From assembly GCF_002128405.1 (NCBI RefSeq), contig NZ_NETJ01000006.1, positions 161,091 through 225,090 of the forward strand: a stretch of 64,000 nt of DNA, read 5' to 3'. Positions 29,588 through 38,133 of the stretch are shown here, one piece after another. The notes under the pieces were generated by a model, which worked only from the letters and a program-made list of their open reading frames with translations, searched no databases and was not told the origin of the DNA. A program made the translations under genes and the position numbers. Origin of the DNA: Gottfriedia solisilvae (GTDB lineage Bacteria > Bacillota > Bacilli > Bacillales > Bacillaceae_G). Positions within the stretch are counted from its first letter, which is position 1. Every line of letters starts with the position of its first letter.

Positions 29588-29880
29588 GGCTCTGTTAAAA
29601 AGAATGTTGATTTCCGTTTCAGGATGCTCGCTTTCCATGGGGCGAGAGCTAAGCCTCCTGGGTCCACATGATGTGGATCATGCATGCGTTAGTTACGACA
29701 GGACGTCGTGTTTTTAGCATGCCTACCTTACTTGTGAGGGGTCTCACCCTAACCGCTATTCCTATAGTAGTCTCACACCTTCCACTCCAATCAATGTCTT
29801 TTAATATTCTATACTTTAAATTCTAAAAATCTTTTTCGAAAATGTCTTTTATAAATTCAAAAATTATCATCAACAGAGCC
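29588..29880. mobile_element. MITE-like element with terminal inverted repeats (copy 2)
   Basis: A 293-bp element bounded by exact 9-bp inverted ends GGCTCTGTT (29588-29596) and AACAGAGCC (29872-29880). Both sides are flanked by TTTTA (29583-29587 and 29881-29885), a possible target duplication, though the context is T-rich. The interior shares long blocks with 1-190 and forms hairpins (TCCACA/TGTGGA, ACGAC/GTCGT, GTGAG/CTCAC). No transposase frame. It probably moves in trans with an insertion sequence sharing these ends, or is a fixed extragenic repeat. Confidence 0.65.
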
Positions 29881-29885
29881 TTTTA

Positions 29886-30047
29886 TCATATAGAGTGTTG
29901 TCTAAAACAATCAATAAATTTTTCATTACTAGGGAAAATAAAGAATAAGTATTTAAATTTACGTAATACAGAAATTTTAGTATGATTAAAAAAGATATAG
30001 AGATAATGTGGATGAAGGTTTTCTAAAAAAGCCTGGAGGAATATGTA
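29886..30047. other. phoP upstream region
   Basis: 160 AT-rich bases between the repeat element and phoP. They must hold the phoPR promoter if the insert has not displaced it. I see no clear Pho box (TTAACA direct repeats) and no convincing -35/-10 pair. Confidence 0.4.
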
Positions 30048-30764
30048 ATGAACAATAAAATTCTTGTAGTAGACGATGAAGAACATATCTTAACTTTAAT
30101 TAAATTCAACTTAGAACAAGCTGGATTTCAAGTTGTTACAGCAATCGATGGCGATGAAGCATTACAAAAAGCAACAGATGAAAAACCAGAATTAATAGTG
30201 TTAGATTTAATGTTACCTAAAAAAGATGGTATGGAAGTATGTAAAGAATTACGTCTACAAAGAAATACAACACCGATCTTAATGGTTACAGCAAAAGACG
30301 ATGAATTTGATAAAGTTTTGGGCCTAGAACTAGGTGCTGATGACTATATGACTAAACCATTTAGCCCTAGGGAAGTTGTAGCAAGAGTTAAAGCGATTTT
30401 AAGAAGAAGTAAGATTACTGAAACTCCGGTTGAAACGAATAATGAAACTGATACATTAATTATTGCAGATTTGAAAATATTACCAGAATACTATGAAGCT
30501 TATTTCCAAGGACAAATTTTAGAATTAACTCCAAAGGAATTTGAGCTGTTATTATATTTGACGAAAAATAAAGGTAGGGTTTTAACAAGAGACCAGTTAT
30601 TAAGTGCGGTTTGGAACTATGATTTTGCAGGAGATACACGAATTGTAGACGTTCATATTAGTCATTTAAGAGAAAAAATTGAGCAAGATTCGAAAAAACC
30701 ACAATACATTAAAACAATTAGAGGATTAGGTTATAAACTAGAGGAACCGAGATTCAATGAGTAA
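30048..30764 (+). CDS. phoP: PhoP, phosphate response regulator
   Basis: A 238-residue OmpR-family regulator. The receiver domain (1-120) has the acidic pocket VVDDEE (D9, D10), phospho-acceptor D53 in LIVLDLMLP, and K103 in MTKPFSP. The C-terminal winged helix (about 140-235) shows LTPKEFELLLYLTKNKGRVLTRDQLL and TRIVDVHISHLREKIE. With PhoR it would control the phosphate-starvation regulon. It overlaps phoR by 8 bases. A MITE-like element ends 167 bases upstream and may affect its promoter. The ribosome-binding site is TGGAGGAA. Confidence 0.95.
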   Translation: MNNKILVVDDEEHILTLIKFNLEQAGFQVVTAIDGDEALQKATDEKPELIVLDLMLPKKDGMEVCKELRLQRNTTPILMVTAKDDEFDKVLGLELGADDYMTKPFSPREVVARVKAILRRSKITETPVETNNETDTLIIADLKILPEYYEAYFQGQILELTPKEFELLLYLTKNKGRVLTRDQLLSAVWNYDFAGDTRIVDVHISHLREKIEQDSKKPQYIKTIRGLGYKLEEPRFNE

Positions 30765-32505
30765 ACTGAATCAGAAATTGCTTTATGGTTTATCGAGTAT
30801 CATCATCGTTATTTTAATGATCCTAGGAGTAATCCTTGGTCAGACTTTTAAGTCATTCTATCTGACAAGCTATGACCAAAGAATCGAGAAAGAGACTAAT
30901 TTAATCGCTTCTTTTATTGAATCTACTCCAAATGAAATTACCGTAAAAACGATAAACAGTATTTCAGAAGACTTGAATATTGAAGTTTTTATATATGATG
31001 ATCAAAGTCACTTAGTTGCAAAATCTAATAATGAACTAAAATTATCAAACAGTACGCTAACATCCTTCTTTAAAAATTTGGATAAAAATAATGAGGCCAT
31101 CAAACTAAAACATGAGGATGATAGTGAAAAATTCTACGGTAAAAAAGTAGTAAACAAGGATGGGGATACGCGGTACCTCCTAATTGATTACTCGATTAAA
31201 TCAATAAATGAAGTTTATCGTAGTATATGGATCTTATTAATTTCTTTATTAGGTTTTGTACTAATGACGATTATTGTACTAGTCATTCGATATTCTCATC
31301 AATTTTCTAAACCAATTGATGACATTACACAAGTCGCAATTGAGTTATCTAAAGGGAATTATAAAGCTAGAACATTTACCGAAAGTAATGAAACAACAAC
31401 AATGTTGAGTCAATCAATGAATGTATTGGCTAAGAATCTCCAAGAAATGACGACTCAACAAGAAATGCAGCAAGATCGGTTAAATACACTTATTCATAAT
31501 ATTGGTAGTAGTGTTGTACTGATAAATAGTAGAGGACATGTAAATCTAATTAATAAAACATATAAAGAAATATTTAAAGTTGATTCTAGAAGTATCATTG
31601 GTGAATTGTATTACGATGCATTTAAGCATAAAGAAATCGTTGAAATTGTTGAAGAAATTTTTCTAAAGGAAGTAAAAGTAAGGAAGCAAATCATTTTACC
31701 ACTTTCAATTGAAAGAAAACACTTTGAAGTTTACGGGGCTCCAATCATTGGTATTAACCATGAGTGGAAAGGTATCGTGCTAGTTTTCCATGATATTAGC
31801 GAATTGAAAAAACTTGAACAGGTACGTAAGGATTTCTTTGCAAATGTATCTCATGAGCTTAAAACACCAATTACATCAATTAAAGGGTTTACTGAGACTT
31901 TACTTGATGGTGCAATGGAGAATGAAGAGCTGTGTAAAAATTTCTTATCAATCATTTTAACTGAAAGTGATCGAATGCAATCATTAATTCAAGATTTATT
32001 AGATCTTTCAAAAATTGAACAACAAAATTTTAAATTAGATAGAAATGATGTATCTGTAAAACTCATTATTGAAGAAGTTCAGCAGATGCTAATTCAAAAA
32101 GCCGCAGAAAAGGATATTGATTTTGCACTTTATTTAAAAACTCCGTTAGTTGTAAATGCAGATGCACTGCGATTAAAACAAGTTTTTATCAATTTAATTG
32201 ATAATGCAATCCATTATACTCCAAATGGCGGTAAAGTTTTTATTACAGCTTCAGAAACAAATGAGCAAATTGTTGTGCGTGTAAATGATACTGGAGTTGG
32301 AATTGGTAAAGAAGAAATATCTCGTATTTTTGAACGTTTTTATCGAGTTGATAAAGCAAGAAGTAGAAACTCTGGAGGAACGGGGTTAGGCCTTGCGATC
32401 GTAAAGCATCTTGTTGAAGCTCACAAAGGAAAAATTGAAGTAGAAAGCAAGTTAGGCCATGGTACATCATTTATTGTAACGCTGAATAAACATATTAATT
32501 TGTAA
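30757..32505 (+). CDS. phoR: PhoR, phosphate sensor histidine kinase
   Basis: A 582-residue membrane kinase. Transmembrane helices at about 8-30 and 156-178 enclose an extracytoplasmic sensor domain of about 125 residues. HAMP (about 180-235), PAS (about 242-350), the dimerisation/phospho-acceptor helix NVSHELKTPITS with H366, then the ATPase N, G1 and G2 boxes (INLIDNAIHYTPNG, VNDTGVGIGKE, GGTGLGLAIV). Full-length compared with B. subtilis PhoR. Its ATG lies inside the last codons of phoP, so translation is coupled. A terminator follows about 100 bases downstream. Confidence 0.94.
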   Translation: MSKLNQKLLYGLSSIIIVILMILGVILGQTFKSFYLTSYDQRIEKETNLIASFIESTPNEITVKTINSISEDLNIEVFIYDDQSHLVAKSNNELKLSNSTLTSFFKNLDKNNEAIKLKHEDDSEKFYGKKVVNKDGDTRYLLIDYSIKSINEVYRSIWILLISLLGFVLMTIIVLVIRYSHQFSKPIDDITQVAIELSKGNYKARTFTESNETTTMLSQSMNVLAKNLQEMTTQQEMQQDRLNTLIHNIGSSVVLINSRGHVNLINKTYKEIFKVDSRSIIGELYYDAFKHKEIVEIVEEIFLKEVKVRKQIILPLSIERKHFEVYGAPIIGINHEWKGIVLVFHDISELKKLEQVRKDFFANVSHELKTPITSIKGFTETLLDGAMENEELCKNFLSIILTESDRMQSLIQDLLDLSKIEQQNFKLDRNDVSVKLIIEEVQQMLIQKAAEKDIDFALYLKTPLVVNADALRLKQVFINLIDNAIHYTPNGGKVFITASETNEQIVVRVNDTGVGIGKEEISRIFERFYRVDKARSRNSGGTGLGLAIVKHLVEAHKGKIEVESKLGHGTSFIVTLNKHINL

Positions 32506-32601
32506 CAATTTACAAGGATTTTACAGTAGATTTAATTATCGTTAATATAAAATTGTTATAGTAATGATGAAAACCCCTTCATCCAAGGAGTTAGAATGAA
32601 A

Positions 32602-32633
32602 CCGAGAGCAGTTACTGCTCTCGGGATTTTTTG
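32602..32633 (+). terminator. Terminator downstream of phoR
   Basis: Ten-bp perfect arms CCGAGAGCAG/CTGCTCTCGG, loop TTA, then ATTTTTT. Confidence 0.9.
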
Positions 32634-32721
32634 TTTACTTTATTTTTCATTTTTTGTTAATATTACTTTCCTTATATTTGGGGAAATTATGATTATAAGA
32701 ACTGAGTGTGGAGGGTTACCA

Positions 32722-32895
32722 ATGTACGAATATGAATTTGTAAAAGTTAACACTAAATCCTCAAACCGTCATTATTATGATGTAGTTGGTAATTACGCAA
32801 AAAGTGGTTGGCGATTGCATCAAGTATTAAATAATCAAAAAGCACAAGAAGGCGCATGTGTTGAATTGATTTTTGAAAGAGAACTACACGATTAA
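32722..32895 (+). CDS. DUF4177-like small protein
   Basis: A 57-residue protein starting MYEYEFVKVNTK and ending VELIFERE, with the central GNYAKSGWRLHQV. This is the DUF4177 pattern: two short strands around a helix carrying a conserved G-W-R/E-L motif. The true start is the ATG at 32722, six bases after GGAGGG; the longer upstream reading from 32596 passes through the phoR terminator and is rejected. The family has no known function. It stands alone between phoR and polA. Confidence 0.75.
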   Translation: MYEYEFVKVNTKSSNRHYYDVVGNYAKSGWRLHQVLNNQKAQEGACVELIFERELHD

Positions 32896-32897
32896 TT

Positions 32898-32995
32898 AAG
32901 AGGAAGTTCTAAGATTTTATTTCTTAAAAGAAGTACACTCCTTTGGTGATATGATTCTTTAAGAAAATAAGATTCCTTAGACTACCTCTTTTTCA
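32898..32995 (+). terminator. Long inverted-repeat terminator upstream of polA
   Basis: Two arms of about 31-33 bases (32898-32928 and 32958-32990) pair over nearly their whole length with few mismatches and a 29-base loop; a T-run follows. It probably ends the DUF4177 transcript. It is longer than needed for an intrinsic terminator. Confidence 0.7.
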
Positions 32996-33010
32996 TTTGT
33001 GAATAGTTCA

Positions 33011-33019
33011 TGGTAAAAT
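33011..33019 (+). promoter_or_regulatory. Candidate polA promoter (extended -10)
   Basis: TGG-TAAAAT is an extended -10 element 143 bases before the polA start; no good -35 is present at 16-18 bp. Confidence 0.35.
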
Positions 33020-33161
33020 ATAGATAAAATGAAAAGAGCAGGAAAAGAAGGAATTCGCGCAGTAAGAGTAGATAAATGCGAGTTAATAAGCGTAACCCTA
33101 AATCATTATTTATGATGTAGAAAACGCCTTACTCATTTCTTAGTGATATGGAGGATTTATT

Positions 33162-35795
33162 TTGAAAAAGAAACTGATACTGATTGATGGAAATAGTATT
33201 GCATATAGGGCCTTTTTTGCTTTACCACTTTTGAGCAACGATAAAGGTGTACATACGAATGCAATTTATGGTTTTACAATGATGTTAATGAAAATTCTTG
33301 AAGATGAAAAACCAAGTCATATGCTTGTAGCTTTTGACGCTGGAAAAACAACTTTTAGACATAGCACGTTTAAAGAATATAAGGGTGGAAGACAGAAAAC
33401 GCCACCTGAATTAAGTGAGCAATTTCCACTGGTGCGACAGTTATTAGATACGTATGGAATTGCACGCTACGAATTAGAAAATTATGAGGCTGATGATATT
33501 ATAGGTACCTTGGCTCAGCAAGCTTCAAAAGAAGACTATGAAGTAAAAGTCATTTCTGGAGATCGAGATTTATTACAGCTTGTCGATGAGCAAGTTACAG
33601 TAAGTATGACGAAAAAAGGGATTACAGAGGTTGAAGAATTTACGCCTGCAGCCATTTTAGAAAAATATGAACTCACACCAGAACAAATTGTTGATATGAA
33701 AGGATTAATGGGCGATAAGTCTGATAATATTCCTGGCGTTCCTGGAATTGGTGAAAAAACGGCGATTAAACTTCTAAAACAATTTAAAACTGTTGAAGGT
33801 GTTTATGAAAACATTGATGAAGTAAGTGGTGCAAAATTACTTCAAAATTTAAGTGAAAACAAAGAACAAGCATTAATGAGTAAAGAATTAGCTACAATTA
33901 ATACAGATTCACCAATTGAATTAACAGTTAATGATACACTACGACCAGACGCTGAAATGGACAAGGTGGCAGAATTTTTTAAATCACTTGGATTTACATC
34001 ATTACTTACAAAATTAGGTGTATCGCTCGAAAATGAACCAACAGAAGAATTAGAAGAAATTAATTTTGAGGTTCTTGAAATAATTAGTGAAGATCACTTA
34101 AGCAATGATTCTAGCTTAATTGTTGAGATGGTTGGTGAGAACTATCATACTGAGGTAATTCAAGGATTTGGTTTATCAAATGAAAAAGGTCATTTCTTTA
34201 TCCCGACAACTGTTGGGTTAGAATCTAATGTTTTTAAAACATGGCTAGAGGATGAACGAGCAAAGAAAAATGTTTATGATGCTAAAGGAGCATATGTGGC
34301 TTTAAAATGGAAAGATATCCATTTAAAAGGTGTAGATTTTGATCCACTACTTGCTTCCTATATTAACGATCCAGCTCAGTCAAATAAAGAATTCTCTGAT
34401 TTGATTAATGGAAAAATAAATTTTTCAATTCAAACAGCTGAGTCAATTTACGGTAAAGGGGCTAAACAAGCACAGCCTGCTAAAGAATTATTAGCAGATT
34501 ATGTTGTTCGAAAAACAATCGCTATTAGTAAGTTGAAGGAATCGCTTGAAGAATCGCTTCGTAAAAATAGCCAATATGAGCTTCTAACAGAATTAGAGCT
34601 ACCTTTAACGTTTATCCTTGGAGATATGGAATTTGAAGGAGTGACTGTTCAAGAAGAAACACTTAAGAAGATGGGCACTGAATTGGCTAGTAAATTAAAA
34701 GAACTTGAAGAGAAAATTTATGAACTTGCTGGTGAAAAGTTCAATATTAATTCTCCGAAACAATTAGGTGTTATTTTATTTGAAAAACTTCAACTACCTT
34801 CAGGTAAAAAAACGAAAACAGGTTATTCAACTTCAGCTGATGTACTTGAAAAATTAGAATCTGAACATGAAATTATTAGGATGATTTTACACTTTAGACA
34901 AGTTGGTAAATTGAATTCTACTTATGTTGAAGGCTTATTAAAGGTGATTAATGCAGCTGATTCCAAGGTTCATACACGATTCAATCAAGTATTAGCACAA
35001 ACTGGTCGATTAAGTTCAATTGATCCAAACCTTCAAAATATACCGATTCGTTTGGAAGAAGGAAGAAAGATTAGAAAAGCATTTGTTGCTTCAAAGAAAG
35101 ACTGGGTCATTTTTGCAGCGGATTATTCTCAAATCGAATTAAGGGTTCTTGCACATATTGCACAAGATGAAAACCTAATGGAAGCATTTAAAAATGATTT
35201 TGATGTTCACACAAAAACGGCAATGGATGTATTTCATGTGAACGAGGACGAAGTAACTAGTAATATGAGAAGACAAGCGAAAGCAGTAAACTTCGGAATT
35301 GTGTATGGAATAAGTGATTATGGTTTATCTCAAGGGCTTGGTATTACTCGTAAAGAAGCTTCAATCTTTATTGAAAAATATTTTGCTAGTTACCCTAAAG
35401 TCAAAGATTATATGTCAGATATCATTCAAAAAGCTAAATTAGATGGGTTTGTTAGTACGATTTTAAATAGACGTCGTTACATTCCTGAAATCACAAGCTC
35501 AAACTTTAATGTTCGAGGTTTCGCGGAACGAACTGCAATGAACACACCTATTCAAGGAAGTGCAGCGGATATTATTAAAAAAGCGATGATTTTATTAGAT
35601 GAGCGCCTAAAATCTGAAAAGCTTCAAGCTAAATTAATTCTACAAGTACACGATGAATTAATTTTAGAAGCGCCAAAAGAAGAATTAGCTATTTTAGAAA
35701 AACTAGTACCAGAAGTTATGGAACATGCTGTTGAGTTAGTTGTTCCCCTAAAAGTGGATTACAACTCTGGAGAATCATGGTTTGAAGCAAAATAA
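33162..35795 (+). CDS. polA: DNA polymerase I
   Basis: An 877-residue repair and Okazaki-fragment-processing polymerase. The N-terminal 5'-nuclease (about 1-290) has KLILIDGNSIAYRAFFAL, ENYEADDIIGTLA, SGDRDLLQL and MGDKSDNIPGVPGIG. The middle domain lacks the D-x-E and Y-x3-D residues of a working 3'-5' exonuclease, as in other Bacillus Pol I. The polymerase domain has RLSSIDPNLQNIPIR, ADYSQIELRVLAHI, RRQAKAVNFGIVYG and LQVHDELILE. Translation starts at TTG after TGGAGGA. mutM follows 20 bases later, so replication-linked repair genes are grouped. Confidence 0.96.
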   Translation: MKKKLILIDGNSIAYRAFFALPLLSNDKGVHTNAIYGFTMMLMKILEDEKPSHMLVAFDAGKTTFRHSTFKEYKGGRQKTPPELSEQFPLVRQLLDTYGIARYELENYEADDIIGTLAQQASKEDYEVKVISGDRDLLQLVDEQVTVSMTKKGITEVEEFTPAAILEKYELTPEQIVDMKGLMGDKSDNIPGVPGIGEKTAIKLLKQFKTVEGVYENIDEVSGAKLLQNLSENKEQALMSKELATINTDSPIELTVNDTLRPDAEMDKVAEFFKSLGFTSLLTKLGVSLENEPTEELEEINFEVLEIISEDHLSNDSSLIVEMVGENYHTEVIQGFGLSNEKGHFFIPTTVGLESNVFKTWLEDERAKKNVYDAKGAYVALKWKDIHLKGVDFDPLLASYINDPAQSNKEFSDLINGKINFSIQTAESIYGKGAKQAQPAKELLADYVVRKTIAISKLKESLEESLRKNSQYELLTELELPLTFILGDMEFEGVTVQEETLKKMGTELASKLKELEEKIYELAGEKFNINSPKQLGVILFEKLQLPSGKKTKTGYSTSADVLEKLESEHEIIRMILHFRQVGKLNSTYVEGLLKVINAADSKVHTRFNQVLAQTGRLSSIDPNLQNIPIRLEEGRKIRKAFVASKKDWVIFAADYSQIELRVLAHIAQDENLMEAFKNDFDVHTKTAMDVFHVNEDEVTSNMRRQAKAVNFGIVYGISDYGLSQGLGITRKEASIFIEKYFASYPKVKDYMSDIIQKAKLDGFVSTILNRRRYIPEITSSNFNVRGFAERTAMNTPIQGSAADIIKKAMILLDERLKSEKLQAKLILQVHDELILEAPKEELAILEKLVPEVMEHAVELVVPLKVDYNSGESWFEAK

Positions 35796-35815
35796 ATAGA
35801 ATGGAAGTAATGTAA

Positions 35816-36649
35816 ATGCCAGAACTACCCGAAGTTGAAACGGTAAGAAGAACATTAATTGATTTAGTCGTTGGAAAGACGATTTCTTCAGTAATTGTTT
35901 CATGGGAAAATATCATTAAACAACCTAAGGATATTGAAGAATTTCAGTTATTATTGCAAGGACAACCTGTTGAGAATATTCATCGCCGAGGAAAATTTCT
36001 TTTATTTCAGCTAAAGGATTTTACTCTTGTTTCACATCTTAGAATGGAAGGGAAGTATCGCGTCTTTCCAGCTGATGAGCCTGTAGCAGCACATACTCAT
36101 GTGAGGTTTTTATTTGATGATGATACAGAGCTTCGCTATCAAGATGTGCGTAAATTCGGTACTATGCATTTATTTGTAAAAGGTGAGGAACAATTCCAGC
36201 CACCTTTAGCTAAGCTTGGCCCAGAGCCTTTTTCAGATGAATTTAACGCTGACTATTTGAAGATGAAGATTGGACAGTCAAATAGAAAAATAAAAGTTGT
36301 CTTACTGGATCAAGAATTAGTGGTTGGTCTAGGGAATATTTATGTTGATGAAGTTTTATTTAGAGCCGGTATTCATCCAGAAACGATTGCATCAGCATTG
36401 AAGCCAAAACAGATTAAAGAACTTGCAAGGATCATCACTGAAACATTACAGGAAGCTGTTGATCTAGGTGGGAGTACGATTCGATCTTATGTTAATTCTC
36501 AAGGAAAAATTGGTACTTTCCAGGAGATTATTAAAGTTTATGGCCGTAAAGGTTTAGAATGTGTAAAATGTGGTCAGCCAATTGAAAAAATAACAGTAGG
36601 TGGAAGAGGGACTTCGTATTGTCCAATCTGTCAGCCTAAAAAAAATTAA
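35816..36649 (+). CDS. mutM: Formamidopyrimidine-DNA glycosylase
   Basis: A 277-residue base-excision repair enzyme that removes 8-oxoguanine and formamidopyrimidines and nicks the strand. The N-terminal MPELPEVETVRRTL gives the catalytic Pro and Glu after removal of Met. LVVGLGNIYVDEVLFRAGIHP is the H2TH region, and the C-terminal zinc finger shows CVKCGQPI and YCPICQ. It is directly downstream of polA and probably on the same transcript. The start Met is fixed by the chemistry (Pro-2 nucleophile). Confidence 0.96.
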   Translation: MPELPEVETVRRTLIDLVVGKTISSVIVSWENIIKQPKDIEEFQLLLQGQPVENIHRRGKFLLFQLKDFTLVSHLRMEGKYRVFPADEPVAAHTHVRFLFDDDTELRYQDVRKFGTMHLFVKGEEQFQPPLAKLGPEPFSDEFNADYLKMKIGQSNRKIKVVLLDQELVVGLGNIYVDEVLFRAGIHPETIASALKPKQIKELARIITETLQEAVDLGGSTIRSYVNSQGKIGTFQEIIKVYGRKGLECVKCGQPIEKITVGGRGTSYCPICQPKKN

Positions 36650-36707
36650 CATACGGTTCCGCTCTTTCATACTATAACGTGAGTACGAAAGAGAGGAGCC
36701 TATTTTT

Positions 36708-37358
36708 ATGGTAAATATGCTATCATTAATTCTACTAGCATGTGCATTAAGCCTAGATAGCTGTAGTGTTGGTTTCACTTATGGGCTTAGAAAAGTTAAG
36801 ATCCCTATGAAATCAATTATCACAATTGCAATTTGCTCAGGGATTATTTTAATGACCTCAATGGGGATTGGCCATGCGGTTACAAATTTTTTCTCCCCAA
36901 TCATAGCGAAAAGAATTGGTGGATTTGTACTAGTTTGTATAGGCTTATGGGTTTTGTATCAATTTTACCGATCAAATAAAGGATCAAATTCAGTTATTGA
37001 GGAAAAAATTGATTCTGAAGATACAATTATCAATTTCGAAATTGAAGTGCTCGGAATAGTTGTGAAAATACTCAAAAAGCCTACTGCGGCAGACTTAGAT
37101 CGTTCTGGTAGTATTAGTGGATTAGAAGCGATGTTATTAGGCTTTGCACTATCACTAGATGCCTTTGGAGCTGGTATTGGAGCATCAATGCTTGGATTTT
37201 CACCATTATTAACAGCAGCCGTAACATCAACTGCTAGTGCGCTATTTTTATTGTTTGGCATGAAATTAGGTAATGTTCTATCACAAAATAGTTGGCTACA
37301 GAAATTAACGTTTTTACCAGGTGTATTCTTGATTCTACTAGGACTAATGAAAATGTAG
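36708..37358 (+). CDS. ytaF: YtaF, sporulation membrane protein (MntP-like)
   Basis: A 216-residue protein with six hydrophobic segments in two related halves, each starting with an ALSLD motif (CALSLDSCSVGFTYGLRK; FALSLDAFGAGIGASML), the internal duplication of the MntP/YtaF family. A hydrophilic loop (about 85-140) separates the halves. B. subtilis YtaF is at the same position after mutM and is counted among sporulation genes. The conserved aspartates suggest cation transport, not proven. An inverted repeat (GCTCTTTC/GAAAGAG) precedes the start. Confidence 0.88.
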   Translation: MVNMLSLILLACALSLDSCSVGFTYGLRKVKIPMKSIITIAICSGIILMTSMGIGHAVTNFFSPIIAKRIGGFVLVCIGLWVLYQFYRSNKGSNSVIEEKIDSEDTIINFEIEVLGIVVKILKKPTAADLDRSGSISGLEAMLLGFALSLDAFGAGIGASMLGFSPLLTAAVTSTASALFLLFGMKLGNVLSQNSWLQKLTFLPGVFLILLGLMKM

Positions 37359-37438
37359 TGAGTTCAATCTGTTAGAGTGTACCCGAATGGAGTTTCTTCC
37401 ATTTGGTACCTCTATAACTTTGTGAGGAGAAGATATAA

Positions 37439-38032
37439 ATGGGAAAAGTTTTTGGATTAACTGGCAGTATTGCTAGTGGGAAAAGTACTGTTTCAAATTT
37501 TTTAAAGGAATGTAACATACCAATTGTCGATGCAGACATCATTGCTAAAGAAGTGGTTGAAATTGGACAACCTGCCTATAAGAAAATTATTGAGGCATTC
37601 GGTCCGGAGATCGTCCTACAAAATGGAGAGATTAATCGCCCTCTACTTGGTAGCATTATTTTTAATGACAAAGAAAAGCGCTTACAATTAAATTCCATTG
37701 TACACCCGGAAGTAAGACGAGTTATGTTAGAGCAAACCAATACATATTTAGCAAACGGCGAGTCTCTTGTCATAATGGATATACCACTATTATATGAAAG
37801 TAATTTAGTACATTTCGTTGAAAAAGTTATTGTCGTTACAGTAAATGAAGAAACACAGTTAAGTAGATTAATGAATCGAAATCATTTAACAAGAGAAGAA
37901 GCAATCAGTAGAATTTCATCACAAATACCTGTTAAAGAAAAAGAAGCAAGAGCAGATTTTGTGATCGATAATAATGGAAATCTAGATGAAACAAAAAAAC
38001 AGGTAATGGACTTATTAAAAAAAATAAAATAA
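37439..38032 (+). CDS. coaE: Dephospho-CoA kinase
   Basis: A 197-residue P-loop kinase performing the last step of coenzyme A synthesis, phosphorylation of the 3'-OH of dephospho-CoA. Walker A GLTGSIASGKSTVS, the acidic VDADIIAKEVVE, IMDIPLLYESNL, and the lid region RLMNRNHLTREEA. Same length as B. subtilis CoaE. A hairpin (GTACC-CATTTGG arms, about 37378-37411) without a long T-run lies just before it. Start ATG after TGAGGAGAAG. Confidence 0.95.
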   Translation: MGKVFGLTGSIASGKSTVSNFLKECNIPIVDADIIAKEVVEIGQPAYKKIIEAFGPEIVLQNGEINRPLLGSIIFNDKEKRLQLNSIVHPEVRRVMLEQTNTYLANGESLVIMDIPLLYESNLVHFVEKVIVVTVNEETQLSRLMNRNHLTREEAISRISSQIPVKEKEARADFVIDNNGNLDETKKQVMDLLKKIK

Positions 38033-38055
38033 TTTATAGAAATAATGTAAATAGT

Positions 38056-38118
38056 TTAACCAAAATCCATGTTATGTGTTATACTAATTAAGGGGATATA
38101 ATAAATCAGTATAACTTA
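38056..38118. promoter_or_regulatory. gapB promoter with two CcpN-like operators
   Basis: The -10 TATACT (38080-38085, extended by TGT) has a possible -35 TTAACC (38056-38061) 18 bp upstream. The word TGTGTTATACT (38075-38085) matches the CcpN consensus TRTGHYATAYW at all 11 positions and covers the -10. A second site, on the other strand at 38108-38118, matches at 10 of 11. This fits CcpN repression of gapB in the presence of glucose. Confidence 0.7.
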
Positions 38119-38133
38119 ATTGGGGGTTTACTT

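Noticed and set aside
32596..32721. 42-residue extension of the DUF4177 protein
   Set aside because: Its start codon overlaps the phoR terminator; the family starts at MYEYEF.
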